DNA from: Sphingomonas_B tabacisoli
Lineage (GTDB): Bacteria; Pseudomonadota; Alphaproteobacteria; Sphingomonadales; Sphingomonadaceae
NCBI RefSeq assembly: GCF_042678385.1
Contig: NZ_JBHUDY010000001.1
Coordinates: 1,488,001-1,552,000 of the forward strand
Length of the DNA stretch: 64,000 nt
Direction of reading: 5' to 3'
A program made the position numbers and the translations under genes. The notes below the pieces were generated by a model. The model was not told the origin of the DNA, made no database searches, and saw only the letters and a program-made list of their open reading frames with translations. Positions 44,038 through 51,673 of this stretch are shown here, piece by piece (within the stretch, counting starts at the first letter, position 1; every line of letters starts with the position of its first letter).

Positions 44038-44054
44038 AGACACAGTCTATGATA
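44032..44054. promoter_or_regulatory. Perfect palindrome over the LysR start codon
   Basis: A 10-3-10 inverted repeat (TATCATAGAC, ACA, GTCTATGATA) covers the LysR ATG. It fits a LysR-type autoregulatory site and lies 94 bases upstream of the ivd start. Confidence 0.65.
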
Positions 44055-44147
44055 TGCCTGTTGTTCATTCAAATTTCCTGTGGGCCGTGGTTGCGCTAAA
44101 GGGGGGGGCAGGAGACGCTCCGGCGTAGAACGGACAATGCGGAAACG

Positions 44148-45311
44148 ATGAGCACAGCCACGCCCGATTTCGATTTCCAGCTTGGCGAGCATGCCGAGAT
44201 GATCCGCGACACCACGCGGCGCTTTGCCGATGAGCGGATCGCGCCGCTTGCCGCGAAGATCGACGCCGAGGACTGGTTCCCGAAAGAGCTGTGGCCCGAA
44301 ATGGGCGAGCTCGGCCTGCACGGCATCACCGTCGACGAGGCCGATGGGGGGCTGGGCCTCGGCTATCTGGAGCATGTGATCGCGGTCGAGGAAGTCAGCC
44401 GCGCGTCCGCCTCGATCGGGCTCAGCTATGGCGCGCATTCGAACCTGTGCGTCAACCAGGTCCGCCGCTGGGCGAATGAGGAGCAAAAGGCGAAGTATCT
44501 GCCGAAGCTCATTTCCGGCGAGCATGTCGGGTCCTTGGCCATGTCCGAGGCCGGCGCTGGCTCCGACGTGGTCGGCATGAAGCTGCGAGCGGACGCGGTG
44601 CAGGGCGGATACGTGCTGAACGGCACCAAATTCTGGATCACCAACGCCGCCTATGCCGACACGCTCGTCGTCTATGCGAAGACTGGCGAGGGGAGCCGCG
44701 GCATCACCGCGTTCCTGATCGAGAAGGACATGCCCGGCTTCTCGATCGGTCAGAAAATCGACAAGATGGGCATGCGCGGCTCGCCCACGGCCGAATTGGT
44801 CTTCAACGACTGCGAAGTGTCCGAAGAGAATATCATGGGGCCGCTGAACGGCGGCGTCGGCGTGCTGATGTCGGGCCTTGATTACGAGCGCGCTGTGCTG
44901 TCTGGCGTCCAGCTCGGCATCATGCAGGCCTGCCTTGACGTGGTCATTCCCTATGTCCGCGAGCGCAAGCAGTTCGGCAAGCCGATCGGCACCTTTCAGC
45001 TCATGCAGGCCAAGGTGGCGGACATGTACGTCGCGCTGCAATCGGCGCGGGCCTATGTCTATGCGGTGGCTAAGTCCTGCGACGCCGGCCACACGACGCG
45101 CTTCGATGCAGCGGGCGCGATCCTCTATGCGTCCGAAAACGCCGTGCGCGTGTCGCTGGAGGCGATCCAGGCGCTGGGCGGCGCCGGCTATACCAAGGAC
45201 TGGCCGGTGGAGCGCTATGCCCGCGACGCCAAGCTGCTCGACATCGGCGCGGGGACCAATGAGGTGCGCCGCATGCTGATCGGCAGAGAGCTGATCGGAG
45301 GTGCATCTTGA
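44148..45311 (+). CDS. ivd: Isovaleryl-CoA dehydrogenase
   Basis: A 387-residue FAD acyl-CoA dehydrogenase. SLAMSEAGAGSDVVGMKL and WITNAAYADTLVVYAKT are FAD and substrate segments. The catalytic base is E247 in SGLDYERAVLSG, the position used in isovaleryl-CoA dehydrogenases, and the end GAGTNEVRRMLIGREL is typical. The call is strengthened by the downstream methylcrotonyl-CoA carboxylase genes: isovaleryl-CoA to 3-methylcrotonyl-CoA is the step before carboxylation in leucine breakdown. A repeat pair separates it from mccB. Confidence 0.92.
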   Translation: MSTATPDFDFQLGEHAEMIRDTTRRFADERIAPLAAKIDAEDWFPKELWPEMGELGLHGITVDEADGGLGLGYLEHVIAVEEVSRASASIGLSYGAHSNLCVNQVRRWANEEQKAKYLPKLISGEHVGSLAMSEAGAGSDVVGMKLRADAVQGGYVLNGTKFWITNAAYADTLVVYAKTGEGSRGITAFLIEKDMPGFSIGQKIDKMGMRGSPTAELVFNDCEVSEENIMGPLNGGVGVLMSGLDYERAVLSGVQLGIMQACLDVVIPYVRERKQFGKPIGTFQLMQAKVADMYVALQSARAYVYAVAKSCDAGHTTRFDAAGAILYASENAVRVSLEAIQALGGAGYTKDWPVERYARDAKLLDIGAGTNEVRRMLIGRELIGGAS

Positions 45312-45440
45312 TCCTCCCCGGAACGGGGAGGGGGACCATGCGAAGCATGGTGGAGGGGGCCCGTCGCCTCGTCCGAGCCCGGGTCCCCCTCCACCACGCC
45401 GCTACGCGTCGCGGTCCCCCTCCCCGTGCCGGGGAGGATT
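45311..45440. repeat. Pair of inverted CCTCCCCGG-family repeats without an ORF, between ivd and mccB
   Basis: The left copy (45311-45362) and the inverted right copy (about 45380-45440) share an outer palindrome (CCTCCCCGG, then CGGGGAGG), a GGGGGACC edge, a variable hairpin and GGTGGAGGGGG. Copies of the same repeat at 47067-47125 and 47481-47535 flank the DUF559 gene. The right copy ends in GGGGAGG placed 7 bases before the mccB ATG, so it acts as the ribosome-binding site. Confidence 0.9.
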
Positions 45441-45444
45441 TTTG

Positions 45445-47049
45445 ATGTCCGCACCCATTCTCTCCACCGCGATCCAGCCCGACTCCGAGCAGGTCCGCGC
45501 CCGCGCCGCGCACAACCGCGCGCTGGCCGACGACCTGCGCGCCCGCGTTGCCACTGCCGCGCTCGGCGGCAATGAAAAGGCGCGGGCGAAGCATACCGAG
45601 CGCGGCAAGCTGCTTCCCCGCGACCGCGTCGAGCGCCTCCTGGATCCCGGCTCGCCGTTCCTCGAGATCGGTCAGCTTGCGGCTTGCGACATGTATCATG
45701 GCGAGGTGCCCGGCGCCGGCATGATCGCCGGCATCGGCCGCGTCTCGGGCCGTCAGGTGATGATCGTCTGCAACGACGCGACGGTCAAAGGCGGCACCTA
45801 TTATCCGATGACGGTCAAGAAGCATCTCCGCGCGCAGGAGATCGCCGAGCAGAACCGCCTGCCGTGCGTCTATCTGGTCGATTCGGGCGGCGCGAACCTG
45901 CCGCACCAGGCCGAGGTCTTCCCCGACCGCGACCATTTCGGCCGCATCTTCTTCAATCAGGCGAACATGAGCGCGAAGGGCATCCCCCAGGTCGCCTGCG
46001 TCATGGGAAGCTGCACCGCGGGCGGCGCCTATGTCCCCGCCATGTCGGACGAGACGGTGATCGTCCGCAACCAGGGCACCATCTTCCTCGCCGGCCCGCC
46101 GCTGGTGAAGGCCGCAACCGGCGAAGTCATCTCGGCCGAGGATTTGGGCGGCGGCGACCTGCACGGGCGCAAGTCCGGCGTCGTCGACCATGTCGCCGAG
46201 AATGACGAACATGCGCTGACGATCGTCAGGGATATTGTCAGCCACCTTGGCAGTCCGTTCTTACCCGGCGAAGTCGAGACACGCGAGCCACGCCCTCCCA
46301 AATACGACCCCGACGAACTCTACGGCGTCATCCCGGAGGACGTCCGCGCGCCTTACGACGTCCACGAAATCATCGCCCGCATCGTCGACGGCTCCGAGTT
46401 CCACGAGTTCAAATCGCTCTACGGCTCGACGCTTGTCTGCGGCTTCGCCCACATCTGGGGAATGCCCGTCGCGATCCTCGCCAATAACGGCATTCTGTTC
46501 TCCGAAAGCGCGCAGAAGGGCGCGCATTTCATCGAGCTCGCCTGCCAGCGCCGCATTCCCTTGCTGTTCCTCCAGAACATCTCGGGCTTCATGGTGGGCG
46601 GCAAATATGAGGCGGAAGGCATTGCGAAACATGGCGCAAAGCTGGTCACCGCCGTCGCCACCGCGACCATGCCCAAAATCACCGTGCTGATCGGCGGCAG
46701 CTTCGGCGCCGGCAATTACGGCATGTGCGGCCGCGCCTATTCGCCGCGCTTCCTGTTTACCTGGCCCAACGCCCGCATCAGCGTGATGGGCGGCGAACAG
46801 GCGGCGAGTGTGCTCGCCACCGTCCACCGCGACGCCGACAAATGGACGCCGGAAGAAGCCGAAGCCTTCAAGGCCCCGATCCGCCAGCGCTACGAAGACG
46901 AAGGCAACCCCTACCACGCCACCGCCCGCCTCTGGGACGACGGCGTGATCGACCCCGCCCAGACGCGGGACGTTCTCGGCCTAGCGTTCGCTGCGACCCT
47001 CAACGCCCCGATTCCCGAACGCCCGGCGTTCGGCGTGTTCCGGATGTGA
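45445..47049 (+). CDS. mccB: Methylcrotonoyl-CoA carboxylase, carboxyltransferase (beta) subunit
   Basis: A 534-residue crotonase-fold carboxyltransferase that moves carboxyl from biotin to 3-methylcrotonyl-CoA. Family segments include RGKLLPRDRVERLLDPGSPFLE, MGSCTAGGAYVPAMSDE and LLFLQNISGFMVGGKYEAEGIAKHGAK in part (ISGFMVGGKYEAEGI). The N-terminal ATG at 45445 is set by the family start and by GGGGAGG from the repeat. Its stop TGA overlaps the ATG of the DUF559 gene. The partner biotin subunit mccA lies beyond the inserted DUF559 gene. Confidence 0.94.
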   Translation: MSAPILSTAIQPDSEQVRARAAHNRALADDLRARVATAALGGNEKARAKHTERGKLLPRDRVERLLDPGSPFLEIGQLAACDMYHGEVPGAGMIAGIGRVSGRQVMIVCNDATVKGGTYYPMTVKKHLRAQEIAEQNRLPCVYLVDSGGANLPHQAEVFPDRDHFGRIFFNQANMSAKGIPQVACVMGSCTAGGAYVPAMSDETVIVRNQGTIFLAGPPLVKAATGEVISAEDLGGGDLHGRKSGVVDHVAENDEHALTIVRDIVSHLGSPFLPGEVETREPRPPKYDPDELYGVIPEDVRAPYDVHEIIARIVDGSEFHEFKSLYGSTLVCGFAHIWGMPVAILANNGILFSESAQKGAHFIELACQRRIPLLFLQNISGFMVGGKYEAEGIAKHGAKLVTAVATATMPKITVLIGGSFGAGNYGMCGRAYSPRFLFTWPNARISVMGGEQAASVLATVHRDADKWTPEEAEAFKAPIRQRYEDEGNPYHATARLWDDGVIDPAQTRDVLGLAFAATLNAPIPERPAFGVFRM

Positions 47050-47540
47050 TGATGGACGGTGCGCCCAATCCTCCCCGGCACGGGGAGGGGGACCGCCGGG
47101 CTATGCCCGGTGGTGGAGGGGGCCCAAGCATCCTCCGTCAACCGATCAGGCAAGTGAAGCGCGCGCGTCGGCTTCGTAAGGAGATGAGCCTGCCGGAAGT
47201 GCTTCTCTGGATCGAGCTGCGGAAGCGTCCAGGCGATTACAAATGGCGCAAGCAGTTTGCGCTCGATCCTTATACTCTCGACTTCACCTGTCTCTCAGTG
47301 CGGCTAACGATCGAGGTTGATGGCGAAGCTCACGATCGCGGCGACCAGGCTCGACGCGATGATGTGCGCGATCGATTTGTAACTGAACACGGATTCGCCA
47401 TCATTCGAATACCTGCCGTCGAGGTGCTGAAGAACATGGAAGGTTGCATCATGGGCGTCGTCGCGGCTTGCGCCGAGCGCGGGCCCCCTCCACCATCGCT
47501 TCGCGATGGTCCCCCTCCCCGTGCCGGGGAGGATTTCTGA
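47049..47540 (+). CDS. DUF559 protein (Vsr/PD-(D/E)XK-like endonuclease family)
   Basis: Up to 163 residues. The domain runs from about RQPIRQVKRARRLRKEMS to IIRIPAVEVLKNMEG. Catalytic-type residues are visible: E in SLPEVLLW, D in YTLDF, and E-x-D in IEVDGEAHDRG. The first 25 or so residues (PNPPRHGEGDRRAMPGGG) and the last 20 (ERGPPPPSLRDGPPPRAGED) are translated repeat DNA, so only about 115 residues are true domain. The ATG at 47049 overlaps the mccB stop; an ATG at 47103 is also possible. Its stop overlaps the mccA ATG (TGATG). The function is unknown; related domains are DNA endonucleases. Confidence 0.8.
   Translation: MMDGAPNPPRHGEGDRRAMPGGGGGPSILRQPIRQVKRARRLRKEMSLPEVLLWIELRKRPGDYKWRKQFALDPYTLDFTCLSVRLTIEVDGEAHDRGDQARRDDVRDRFVTEHGFAIIRIPAVEVLKNMEGCIMGVVAACAERGPPPPSLRDGPPPRAGEDF
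47067..47125. repeat. CCTCCCCGG-family repeat, left of the DUF559 gene
   Basis: The outer palindrome CCTCCCCGGCACGGGGAGG is followed by GGGACC, a 10-bp inner hairpin around loop TAT (GCCGGGC paired with GCCCGGT), and GGTGGAGGGGGCCC. Confidence 0.92.
47481..47535. repeat. CCTCCCCGG-family repeat, right of the DUF559 gene (inverted copy)
   Basis: It is the reverse complement of the left copy outside the inner hairpin, which here is ACCATCGC/GCGATGGT around GAA or TTC. It ends GGGGAGG 7 bases before the mccA ATG and so forms the mccA ribosome-binding site. Confidence 0.92.
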
Positions 47541-49399
47541 TGCTGAAATCCCTCCTCATCGCCAATCGCGGCGAGATTGCGTGCCGGATCATCCGTACCG
47601 CGCGGCGGCTCGGCATTCGCACAGTCGCGGTCTATTCTGACGCCGACGCCAAAGCGCTGCATGTGCGCGACGCCGACGAGGCCGTGCATATCGGGCCGTC
47701 GCCGGCGCGTGAATCCTATCTGGTCGGCGACAAGATCATTGCTGCCGCCACGGCGACCGGCGCCGAGGCAATCCACCCCGGTTACGGCTTCCTCTCCGAG
47801 AATGCCGACTTCGCTCAGGCCGTGATCGATGCCGGCCTGATCTGGGTCGGGCCGAAGCCGCATAGCATCCGTGCGATGGGGCTGAAGGACGCCGCCAAGA
47901 AGCTGATGCAGGAAGCGGGCGTGCCGACCACGCCGGGCTATCTGGGCGAGGACCAGTCGCCCGATCGGCTCAAGGCCGAGGCGGACGCGATCGGCTATCC
48001 GGTGTTGATCAAGGCGGTCGCGGGCGGCGGCGGCAAGGGCATGCGGCGGGTCGATGCGCCGCAGGACTTCGCCGACGCGCTCGTCTCGTGCCAGCGCGAG
48101 GCCGCTTCGTCGTTCGGCAACACCCAAGTGCTGATCGAGAAATACATCCTCTCGCCGCGCCACATCGAAGTGCAGGTGTTTGGCGACAGCCACGGCCACA
48201 TCGTCCACCTTTTCGAACGCGACTGCTCGCTCCAGCGCCGCCACCAGAAAGTGATCGAGGAAGCGCCGGCGCCGGGCATGGACCAGGCGACGCGCGAAGC
48301 CGTGTGCGGCGCCGCCGTGAAAGCCGCCAAAGCCGTCGATTACGAAGGCGCCGGCACGATCGAGTTCATCGCCGATGCCTCGGAAGGCCTGCGCGCCGAC
48401 CGCATCTGGTTCATGGAAATGAACACGCGGCTGCAGGTCGAACATCCGGTGACGGAGGAGATCACCGGCCAGGACCTCGTCGAATGGCAGCTCCGCGTCG
48501 CCTCGGGCGAAAAGCTGCCGAAGACGCAGGACGAACTGAGCATCAACGGCTGGGCGATGGAGGCACGGCTTTATGCCGAAGACCCCGCCAAGGGCTTCCT
48601 GCCATCGATCGGAAAGCTCGAAGCGTTCATGCTGGGCGAGGGCGTTCGCATCGACACCGGCGTGCAGGAAGGCGCCGAGGTCTCGCCCTTCTACGACCCA
48701 ATGATCGCCAAGCTGATCGCGCATGGGCCCACCCGCGATGACGCCCGGCTGGCGCTCGCCGAGGCGCTCGATGAAAGCATTGTCTGGCCGGTGCGCAGCA
48801 ACGCCGGCTTCCTGGTGCGCGCGCTCGAACATCCCGACTTTGCCGCCGGCACGGTCGATACCGGCCTGATCGCGCGCGAAGGCGAGGCGCTGATCCCGGC
48901 CGCTCTGCCGTCCGACGAAGCCCTGGCCGATGCCGCCGCCGCGTTCGCCGAGCAATCGCTCGCCGGCTTCCGCCTGAACGCCCCACCGCAGCGCAAGGTG
49001 CTGCTCGCGGTCAATGACGAGTTGGTCGCGGTCGAACTACCGGACGACGCGGCGGATCAATCGCTCGCGCTCGATGACCACGCCGAGCCCGAGCCGATCC
49101 TGCTCAGCGAGGATGGCCAGACCTGGCTGGTCCAGCCTTATCGCGCCACCGGAGCCGCGGCCGGGATCGCCGGCGACGGCGCGATCATCTCGCCCATGCC
49201 CGGCCGCATCATCGCGGTGGAGGTCGCGGCAGGGCAGGCGGTCGCCAAGGGGCAGAAACTGGTCACGCTCGAGGCGATGAAGATGGAGCACACGCTCACC
49301 GCACCCTTCGACGGCACGGTCGCGGAACTGAACGCCGCAGCCGGCGCTCAGGTGAGCGAAGGTACGCTGCTGGTGCGGGTGGAGGCGAGCCCGGAATAG
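47540..49399 (+). CDS. mccA: Methylcrotonoyl-CoA carboxylase, biotin-carboxylase/BCCP (alpha) subunit
   Basis: A 619-residue biotin protein. The biotin carboxylase starts LKSLLIANRGEIACRIIRTAR. The ATP-grasp segment is KAVAGGGGKGMRRV, and MNTRLQVEHPVTEEITGQDLVEWQ completes the core. The C-terminal biotin-carrier domain has EAMKMEHT with the biotinyl Lys at about K581. The ATG overlaps the DUF559 stop and uses GGGGAGG of the repeat. With ivd and mccB it forms the leucine (liu-type) pathway; the hydratase (liuC) and HMG-CoA lyase genes are not in this operon. A substrate range including other acyl-CoAs is possible. Confidence 0.94.
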   Translation: MLKSLLIANRGEIACRIIRTARRLGIRTVAVYSDADAKALHVRDADEAVHIGPSPARESYLVGDKIIAAATATGAEAIHPGYGFLSENADFAQAVIDAGLIWVGPKPHSIRAMGLKDAAKKLMQEAGVPTTPGYLGEDQSPDRLKAEADAIGYPVLIKAVAGGGGKGMRRVDAPQDFADALVSCQREAASSFGNTQVLIEKYILSPRHIEVQVFGDSHGHIVHLFERDCSLQRRHQKVIEEAPAPGMDQATREAVCGAAVKAAKAVDYEGAGTIEFIADASEGLRADRIWFMEMNTRLQVEHPVTEEITGQDLVEWQLRVASGEKLPKTQDELSINGWAMEARLYAEDPAKGFLPSIGKLEAFMLGEGVRIDTGVQEGAEVSPFYDPMIAKLIAHGPTRDDARLALAEALDESIVWPVRSNAGFLVRALEHPDFAAGTVDTGLIAREGEALIPAALPSDEALADAAAAFAEQSLAGFRLNAPPQRKVLLAVNDELVAVELPDDAADQSLALDDHAEPEPILLSEDGQTWLVQPYRATGAAAGIAGDGAIISPMPGRIIAVEVAAGQAVAKGQKLVTLEAMKMEHTLTAPFDGTVAELNAAAGAQVSEGTLLVRVEASPE

Positions 49400-49406
49400 C
49401 TTCTAC

Positions 49407-49488
49407 CGTCACCCCGGCCTTGAGCCGGGGTCCCGCTTCCTATTCGAAAGAGGTAGAAGCGGGATGCCGGATCAAGTCCGGCATGACG
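49407..49488. repeat. REP/BIME-like element (CGTCATGCCGG family), copy 2
   Basis: The same two arm types as copy 1 at 18299-18379 but in opposite orientation: CGTCACCCCGGCC on the left, GTCCGGCATGACG on the right, with CCCGCTTC and GAAGCGGG facing inward. It lies 7 bases after the mccA stop and may end or protect the operon mRNA. Confidence 0.87.
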
Positions 49489-49552
49489 AGGGCTAGGAAC
49501 GAAAATCGCTGTCCTACACCCCCGCCGGTCTGCCATGCCGCACCGTATGGGA

Positions 49553-50395
49553 TCAGTCCCGACTCCCGATCGCTTCGGCCAGCGCAATCATCCGCTCCGC
49601 CTCGTCGACGTGCAGCTGCTCGACCATCGCGCCGCCGATCCGCGCGACGCCCTTGCCCTGGGCGCGCGCCTCGCCCCAGGCTGCGACGATCGCGCGGGCC
49701 TTGGCGACTTCCTCGGGCGCAGGCGAGAAGATGCGGTTGGCCGTGTCGATCGTGCTCGGATGCACCACCGTCTTGCCGTCGAAGCCCAGTTCGACGCCCT
49801 GCCGGCACGCCGCTTCGAATCCCTCCGGGTCGTCCAGTCCCAGATGCACCCCGTCGATCGCCGCCAGCCCGTGCGCACGCGCCGCCAGCAGCATCAGCGA
49901 CAGGCTGGTCAGCAGCGGCGTGCGGTCGGGTGTATGGCGCGCGCGGAGTTCCTTGGTCAGATCGTTCGTCCCGGCGACGAACCCCGCGAGCCGGTCGCTC
50001 GCGGCGGCAATCTCGGCAGCCCGCAGCACGCCCAGCGGCGTCTCGATCATGCACCAGATCGGATGCCGCGTGGCGCGCGCTGCACGCTCCACGACTTCCA
50101 CTTTCTCAACTTTGGGTATCAAGATACCGTCGAGCGGCAACGCCTCGGCAAGCGCATAGTCCTCGGCGCAGTCCGCCGCGCTAACCCGCAGGATCAGCTC
50201 CCGATGCCCATAGCCCCCGGCCCGCACCGCGTCGGCGACAGTCTGCCGCGCGATCTCCTTCGCTTCAGGCGCGACCGCATCCTCCAGGTCGAACAATATG
50301 GCGTCGCAGGGCAGGGTGCGCGCCTTTTCGATCGCGCGCGGCTTGTCGCCGGGCACATAGAGCATCGACCGGCGCGGACGGATATGCTTTGGCAT
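49553..50395 (-). CDS. CitE-like CoA-ester lyase (HpcH/HpaI aldolase family), second paralogue
   Basis: A 280-residue TIM-barrel protein with SMLYVPGDKPRAIEKARTLPCDAILFDLEDAV at the start in family fashion (ILFDLEDAV), CMIETPLGVLRAAEIA and FVAGTNDLTKELRA as active-site segments, and GFDGKTVVHPSTIDTAN near the end. It is related to the lyase at 42351-43193 but clearly divergent from it. Possible substrates are malyl-CoA or citramalyl-CoA. It is convergent with mccA and divergent from the flavin reductase gene. Confidence 0.85.
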   Translation of the reverse strand: MPKHIRPRRSMLYVPGDKPRAIEKARTLPCDAILFDLEDAVAPEAKEIARQTVADAVRAGGYGHRELILRVSAADCAEDYALAEALPLDGILIPKVEKVEVVERAARATRHPIWCMIETPLGVLRAAEIAAASDRLAGFVAGTNDLTKELRARHTPDRTPLLTSLSLMLLAARAHGLAAIDGVHLGLDDPEGFEAACRQGVELGFDGKTVVHPSTIDTANRIFSPAPEEVAKARAIVAAWGEARAQGKGVARIGGAMVEQLHVDEAERMIALAEAIGSRD

Positions 50396-50420
50396 CGGGG
50401 AGCCTTAGCGGGGAGAATGC

Positions 50421-51023
50421 ATGCCTGAAAAGCTGTCCATTGTCGGAATCGGCGGCACGACGTCGCCTGGGTCGTCGACCGAGCAGGCCCTGCAGATCGC
50501 GTTGCGCGCCGCTGAGGCAGAAGGCGCGCAGGTCACTTTGTTCGACGGCGCGTTCCTCGCGGCGCTTCCGCATTATGGAACGGGCGCGGTCGAACAGTCG
50601 GAAGAGGGGCGCAAGCTCGTGGCGGCGGTGCGCGGCGCGCACGGTCTCATGTTCGCCAGCCCGGGTTATCACGGGTCGATCTCCGGTCTGGTCAAAAACG
50701 CGATCGACTATGTCGAGGAGACCTCAAAGGACGATCGCGTCTATCTCGACGGGCTGCCGGTGGGGCTGATCGTCACCGCCTATGGCTGGCAGGCGACCGG
50801 CTCGACGCTGGCGACGATGCGATCGATCGTCCATGCGCTGCGCGGATGGCCGACGCCGCTGGGCGCCGCGATCCGCAGCGTCTCGGGCATGTTCAAAGGC
50901 GGCGAATGCTCGGACGATGCCGCGCGTGGCCAGCTCGAATTGGTCGGCAAGCAGGTCGTCGAGTTCGCCCGGTTGCGCAATTCGGCCCCCGCGATCTTGC
51001 ACACGGGGCCGGTCGAGGAATGA
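50421..51023 (+). CDS. NADPH-dependent FMN reductase family protein
   Basis: A 200-residue flavodoxin-fold protein. The phosphate loop region is IGGTTSPGSSTEQAL, and LMFASPGYHGSISGLVKNAIDYVEE is the family motif for FMN binding and dimer contact. It may supply reduced flavin or reduce quinones or azo compounds. It starts 25 bases from the divergent CoA-lyase gene. Confidence 0.87.
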   Translation: MPEKLSIVGIGGTTSPGSSTEQALQIALRAAEAEGAQVTLFDGAFLAALPHYGTGAVEQSEEGRKLVAAVRGAHGLMFASPGYHGSISGLVKNAIDYVEETSKDDRVYLDGLPVGLIVTAYGWQATGSTLATMRSIVHALRGWPTPLGAAIRSVSGMFKGGECSDDAARGQLELVGKQVVEFARLRNSAPAILHTGPVEE

Positions 51024-51045
51024 CCGCGCTGCAGCCCTGACGGCG

Positions 51046-51074
51046 CTTGACAGGCCGTCGTGCTCTCCCTAGAT
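51046..51074 (+). promoter_or_regulatory. Promoter of the rpsM-rpsK-rpoA operon
   Basis: A full-consensus TTGACA (51046-51051), a 17-base spacer and TAGATC (51069-51074) lie 128 bases upstream of rpsM. A leader hairpin GGCCGG/CCGGCC follows near 51155-51175. The promoter is needed because the operon is cut off from the usual upstream ribosomal genes. Confidence 0.65.
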
Positions 51075-51202
51075 CGCGCGTCTTCCGACACTCATTGTCT
51101 CCGGCGGCGATCTGTTCGCACGCCGGTGTTGTGCGTTTCGGTAACCAAGCGCTGAGATAGGCCGGTCGCCAGCCGGCCTGTGGAGCAGGAGAAAGACTGA
51201 GC

Positions 51203-51571
51203 ATGGCACGTATCGCGGGGGTGAACATCCCCACCAACAAGCGCGTCGAGATCGCGCTGACCTATATCCACGGCATCGGGCCCACCACGGCCAAGAAGCT
51301 GACCGCCCAGCTCGGCATCGCGCCGGAGCGTCGGGTGCAGGACCTGAGCGATCAGGAAGTGCTGCAGATCCGCGAGGCGATCGACGCCGACCTGACGGTC
51401 GAGGGCGATCTTCGCCGCCAGACCGCGATGAACATCAAGCGTCTGATGGACCTCGCTTGCTATCGCGGCCTGCGCCACCGCAAGGGACTTCCCGTTCGCG
51501 GCCAGCGCACCCACACCAACGCCCGCACCCGCAAGGGCAAGGCCAAGCCGATCGCCGGTAAGAAGAAGTAA
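51203..51571 (+). CDS. rpsM: 30S ribosomal protein S13
   Basis: A 122-residue ribosomal protein starting MARIAGVNIPTNKRVEIALTYIHGIG in family fashion (ARIAGVNIP). The C-terminal RGLRHRKGLPVRGQRTHTNARTRKG is the conserved basic tail. GGAGCAGGAGAAAG precedes the ATG. It is the first gene of an operon that here lacks secY and adk upstream. Confidence 0.98.
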   Translation: MARIAGVNIPTNKRVEIALTYIHGIGPTTAKKLTAQLGIAPERRVQDLSDQEVLQIREAIDADLTVEGDLRRQTAMNIKRLMDLACYRGLRHRKGLPVRGQRTHTNARTRKGKAKPIAGKKK

Positions 51572-51576
51572 GATCA

Positions 51577-51601
51577 GAAAACAGTCCGGGGGACTGTTTT
51601 C
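51577..51601 (+). repeat. Perfect hairpin between rpsM and rpsK
   Basis: GAAAACAGTCC, loop GGG, GGACTGTTTTC: an 11-bp perfect stem five bases after the rpsM stop, ending in TTTTC. It could act as a partial terminator or a processing site. The sequence resembles an AAACAGTCC repeat found between genes in sphingomonads. Confidence 0.75.
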
Positions 51602-51673
51602 CTTACTTCTCCGCCGGATGGCGGCATCCGCCGCACCGGCCTTTTGAAGAGATAAGGTCAGGAAGTCTAAACA

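Larger units (their letters stand above)
47067..47535. mobile_element. Putative repeat-bounded nuclease cassette between mccB and mccA
   Basis: Inverted copies of the CCTCCCCGG repeat enclose the DUF559 ORF, and the reading frame is open through both copies. The structure repeats that of the GxxExxY cassette in the fab operon with a different repeat and a different nuclease family. No transposase is present. Mobility is inferred. Confidence 0.55.

Noticed and set aside
45301..45444. N-terminal extension of mccB into the repeat
   Set aside because: The 48 extra codons translate the repeat only; the family start and ribosome-binding site support 45445.
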